A DNA stretch of 7,600 nt, taken from an uncultured Eubacteriales bacterium. Its GTDB lineage: Bacteria > Bacillota > Clostridia > Oscillospirales > Acutalibacteraceae. Positions 6,006 through 7,600 of the stretch are shown in pieces (position 1 is the stretch's first letter; every line of letters begins with the position of its first letter). The notes beneath the pieces are model-generated. The model saw nothing but the letters and a program-made list of their open reading frames with translations, was not told the DNA's origin and made no database searches. The stretch lies in assembly GCA_934501135.1 (NCBI GenBank), contig CAKSUE010000029.1, forward strand, positions 1 to 7,600, given 5' to 3'. The translations under genes and the position numbers were made by a program.

Positions 6006-6458
6006 TTACTTTTGTGCTGCTTTTAAACTTTTTCTTGCCTTTCTCAATTCAGAAAGATTTTTAGATAATTCTTCATCCGTTCTAGCCATCAAATCATCAA
6101 CATACTCATTAGCTACTTTTATCATCTCTTTAGATTTTTTATGAGCATTCGATGTAATTTCATTAGCTTTTGCCTGGGCTTCTTTTACTATTTCACTTTT
6201 ATCAACTATAGCTTTGGCTTTTTCTTCTGCGGCTCTAATTATTTTTTCTGCCTCAGCCTTAGAATCTTCTATTATTTTATTCCTGTCTGCAACCACAGCT
6301 TTCGCTTGTCTTATTTCCTTTGGGAATTTAAGCCTTATATCTTCAAGAATCCTTTTCACTTTTTCTGCATCTAAAACACTTTTTCCCCCACTAAGAGGCA
6401 AAGTCCACGCCTCTTCAATCATATCGTCTAATTCATCTACTAAACTTTCTATGGTCAT
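6006..6458 (-). CDS. Conserved soluble coiled-coil protein of unknown function (often labelled ATPase or V-ATPase subunit H-like)
   Basis: I cannot assign a function. The 150-residue product has no signal peptide or membrane segment. An acidic N-terminal head (about 1-47) contains AWTLPLSGGK at 17-26 and IRLKFPKEI at 41-49. A long Ala/Lys/Glu-rich helix follows, almost certainly a coiled coil, to the C-terminus. Related clostridial proteins next to coaD, as I recall, are annotated as ATPase or ATP synthase subunit-like, but there is no Walker motif; such labels probably reflect only the coiled-coil stalk. The overall design resembles DivIVA-type scaffolds, which is inference. The start is the ATG at 6458, 9 nt after AAAGGAG; an ATG at 6467 directly abuts that site. 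It begins 2 nt after the coaD stop, so it is probably translationally coupled, and it is the last gene before the terminator. Confidence 0.85.
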   Translation of the reverse strand: MTIESLVDELDDMIEEAWTLPLSGGKSVLDAEKVKRILEDIRLKFPKEIRQAKAVVADRNKIIEDSKAEAEKIIRAAEEKAKAIVDKSEIVKEAQAKANEITSNAHKKSKEMIKVANEYVDDLMARTDEELSKNLSELRKARKSLKAAQK

Positions 6459-6460
6459 CA

Positions 6461-6949
6461 CTAACATCTCCTTTCACATAATCTACTTTTTATCTCTTCA
6501 TGTATACATTCAGGAACAAAACCAGATATATCACCACCAAATCGCGATATTTGCTTAACCATACTTGAACTAAGATACATATTTTCAGCGCTAGTAGTAA
6601 AGAACACAGTTTCTATATCTTTATTTAACTTTTTGTTAGCAAGGGCCATTTGAAACTCATATTCAAAATCTGACATAGCTCTAAGTCCCTTAACTATTGC
6701 CACTGCATCCTTTTCTTTAGCATAATCTGCAAGAAGGCCATCAAAAGATACTATTTCCACATTATCTAAGTCTGATATAGCTAGTCCCAAAAGATTTACT
6801 CTTTCCTCTACAGTAAAACTTGGTTTTTTACTGGGATTCACCATAACCGCTACGATAACATAGTCAAACATCGCAGATGCTCTTTTTATTATATCTACAT
6901 GCCCCTTTGTAACTGGGTCAAAACTTCCCGGACAAATAGCTTTTTTCAT
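6461..6949 (-). CDS. coaD: Phosphopantetheine adenylyltransferase (PPAT)
   Basis: CoaD transfers AMP from ATP to 4'-phosphopantetheine, giving dephospho-CoA, the fourth of the five steps from pantothenate to coenzyme A in the cytosol. The 162-residue protein has the nucleotidyltransferase signature [11 protein letters not shown] at 7-17, with the (T/H)xGH motif at 14-17. It also carries the PPAT-specific [12 protein letters not shown] at 87-98 and the ATP-binding [14 protein letters not shown] at 127-140. Length matches the family's roughly 160 residues. The start ATG overlaps the rsmD stop by one base (TAATG), and GGAGG within the last rsmD codons is the ribosome site, so the two are translationally coupled. 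A longer N-terminal extension in the same frame lies inside rsmD and is not supported. Confidence 0.97.
   Translation of the reverse strand: MKKAICPGSFDPVTKGHVDIIKRASAMFDYVIVAVMVNPSKKPSFTVEERVNLLGLAISDLDNVEIVSFDGLLADYAKEKDAVAIVKGLRAMSDFEYEFQMALANKKLNKDIETVFFTTSAENMYLSSSMVKQISRFGGDISGFVPECIHEEIKSRLCERRC
6468..6474 (-). promoter_or_regulatory. Ribosome binding site of the coiled-coil gene, inside coaD
   Basis: The minus strand reads AAAGGAG within the last codons of coaD, 9 nt before the ATG at 6458. It touches the alternative ATG at 6467 with no spacer, which argues for the shorter product. Confidence 0.8.
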
Positions 6950-7497
6950 TATTCCTCCACATCCTTGCGACAATAAATACTTATCTTTATCTTACCATAT
7001 ACACGGTTTTTACATAATATAAAATTCCCAACCTCATCAGGTAATTTTTCATCTGATGGATTCTCACAAATTATAACACCATCTTTACTCATTAAATTCA
7101 CAAGTAAAGGAAGTACTTTTTGTATTTCTCCTGAATAATAAGGAGGATCTAAAAATGTTATATCAAATGTTTCACTAGTGCTTTCTAAATAAGATTTTGC
7201 ATTCATATTAACAACTTTCGCATTTGGTTCAAGACCTACGTGTTTCAAGTTTCTATTTATTATTTCTATAGATTCCCTTCTGTCATCAACAAAAACTGCA
7301 CTACAAGCTTTTCTGCTAAGGGCTTCTATCCCCATTTGTCCTGAGCCGCCATAAAGGTCCAAAAATTTTTTCCCTTCTAGCCAGAATTGAATAGCACTAA
7401 ATACAGCCTCTTTTACTCTGTCTGTGGTTGGCCTCACCTCATTACCGCTTAAACCCTCAAGTTTTTTACCCTTTGCAATACCTGTAATGACGCGCAT
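6949..7497 (-). CDS. rsmD: 16S rRNA (guanine966-N2)-methyltransferase (RsmD)
   Basis: RsmD methylates N2 of G966 in helix 31 of 16S rRNA, using S-adenosylmethionine. The 182-residue protein begins [13 protein letters not shown]. It carries [15 protein letters not shown] at 22-36, the SAM-binding [16 protein letters not shown] at 47-62, and the catalytic (D/N)PPY motif as FLDPPY at 115-120. The standard SAM loop is usually DLFAGSG, so YGG is a mild variant. The start at 7497 is preferred over a TTG at 7557: GAGGTGG (7508-7502) lies 4 nt upstream, the family begins at this Met, and the longer start coincides with the promoter's -35 box. It is the first gene of a three-gene unit and overlaps coaD by one base. 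The rsmD-coaD pair is common in bacteria. Confidence 0.96.
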   Translation of the reverse strand: MRVITGIAKGKKLEGLSGNEVRPTTDRVKEAVFSAIQFWLEGKKFLDLYGGSGQMGIEALSRKACSAVFVDDRRESIEIINRNLKHVGLEPNAKVVNMNAKSYLESTSETFDITFLDPPYYSGEIQKVLPLLVNLMSKDGVIICENPSDEKLPDEVGNFILCKNRVYGKIKISIYCRKDVEE

Positions 7498-7528
7498 ATA
7501 ACCACCTCTAAATAATACTTCTTTTTGA

Positions 7529-7557
7529 ATTATCCCACCAAAGATAAACAATGTCAA
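7529..7557 (-). promoter_or_regulatory. Strong sigma-A promoter of rsmD-coaD-coiled-coil unit
   Basis: The minus strand has a perfect TTGACA (7557-7552), a 17-bp spacer, and GATAAT (7534-7529; 5 of 6), with TG one base before the -10 (extended -10 type). Transcription should start near 7521, leaving a leader of about 24 nt that holds the GAGGTGG ribosome site. Beyond it, 7558-7600 is AT-rich and shows nothing I can assign. Confidence 0.8.
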
Positions 7558-7600
7558 CCATAAAATTAACTAACTATTGTGAAAATAATCATATACTGAC

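Noticed and set aside
6141..6558. Two Phe/Ser-rich plus-strand open frames opposite the coiled-coil and coaD genes
   Set aside because: The hydrophobic composition follows from reading a Lys/Glu/Ala-rich gene in antisense; the two frames also overlap each other.
7501..7545. MraZ boxes at the rsmD promoter (TGGTGGG at 7540-7534, GAGGTGG at 7508-7502)
   Set aside because: These are two isolated matches not in 10-bp phase; one is the ribosome site and the other is part of the promoter spacer and extended -10.
1..7600. Mobile element, prophage, CRISPR, toxin-antitoxin or defence system
   Set aside because: No transposase, integrase, repeat-spacer array, target duplications or tRNA seen; all genes are conserved housekeeping genes in a continuous syntenic layout.

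Overview
The window is an AT-rich chromosomal segment (about one third G+C by eye) in which every supported gene reads on the minus strand. It therefore reads right to left, from position 7600 down to 1. Gene content, gene order, Shine-Dalgarno sequences of the GGAGG/GAGGTGG type, and a SpoVD-like PASTA penicillin-binding protein all point to a low-GC Gram-positive of the Clostridia, perhaps the Oscillospirales. The sub-group is an inference.

Upstream unit (7557 to about 5861). A near-consensus sigma-A promoter (TTGACA, 17 bp, GATAAT) drives rsmD (16S rRNA m2G966 methyltransferase), coaD (phosphopantetheine adenylyltransferase) and a 150-residue soluble coiled-coil protein of unknown function. 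The three genes are tightly packed: a 1-nt TAATG overlap, then a 2-nt gap. A perfect 14-bp inverted repeat ending in a T tract lies about 110 nt after the last stop and probably terminates the unit.

Division and cell-wall (dcw) unit (5869 to the left edge). Its promoter has a -35 box inside the terminator stem. Immediately downstream of the predicted start lie four tandem 10-bp GTGG-type repeats, the expected operator for MraZ, whose gene comes first. The order is mraZ, rsmH, ftsL, a spoVD-type class B PBP with two PASTA domains, mraY, and the first 82 codons of ftsW, cut by the window edge. Together these genes cover dcw autoregulation (MraZ), ribosome methylation (RsmH), divisome scaffolding (FtsL), septal transpeptidation (PBP), lipid I synthesis (MraY) and septal glycan polymerisation (FtsW).

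The most unusual points are the compact cluster, which lacks murE and murF between the PBP and mraY and murD between mraY and ftsW; the helically phased MraZ operator; the terminator/promoter overlap; and the conserved-looking coiled-coil gene next to the dcw operon. A possible internal promoter with an extended -10 sits in the 208-nt PBP-mraY gap. I found no tRNA, rRNA, CRISPR, mobile element, phage gene or toxin-antitoxin pair. No gene-free stretch exceeds 300 nt; the longest is 5758-6005. This is essentially a conserved housekeeping region, and no wholly novel system is evident.
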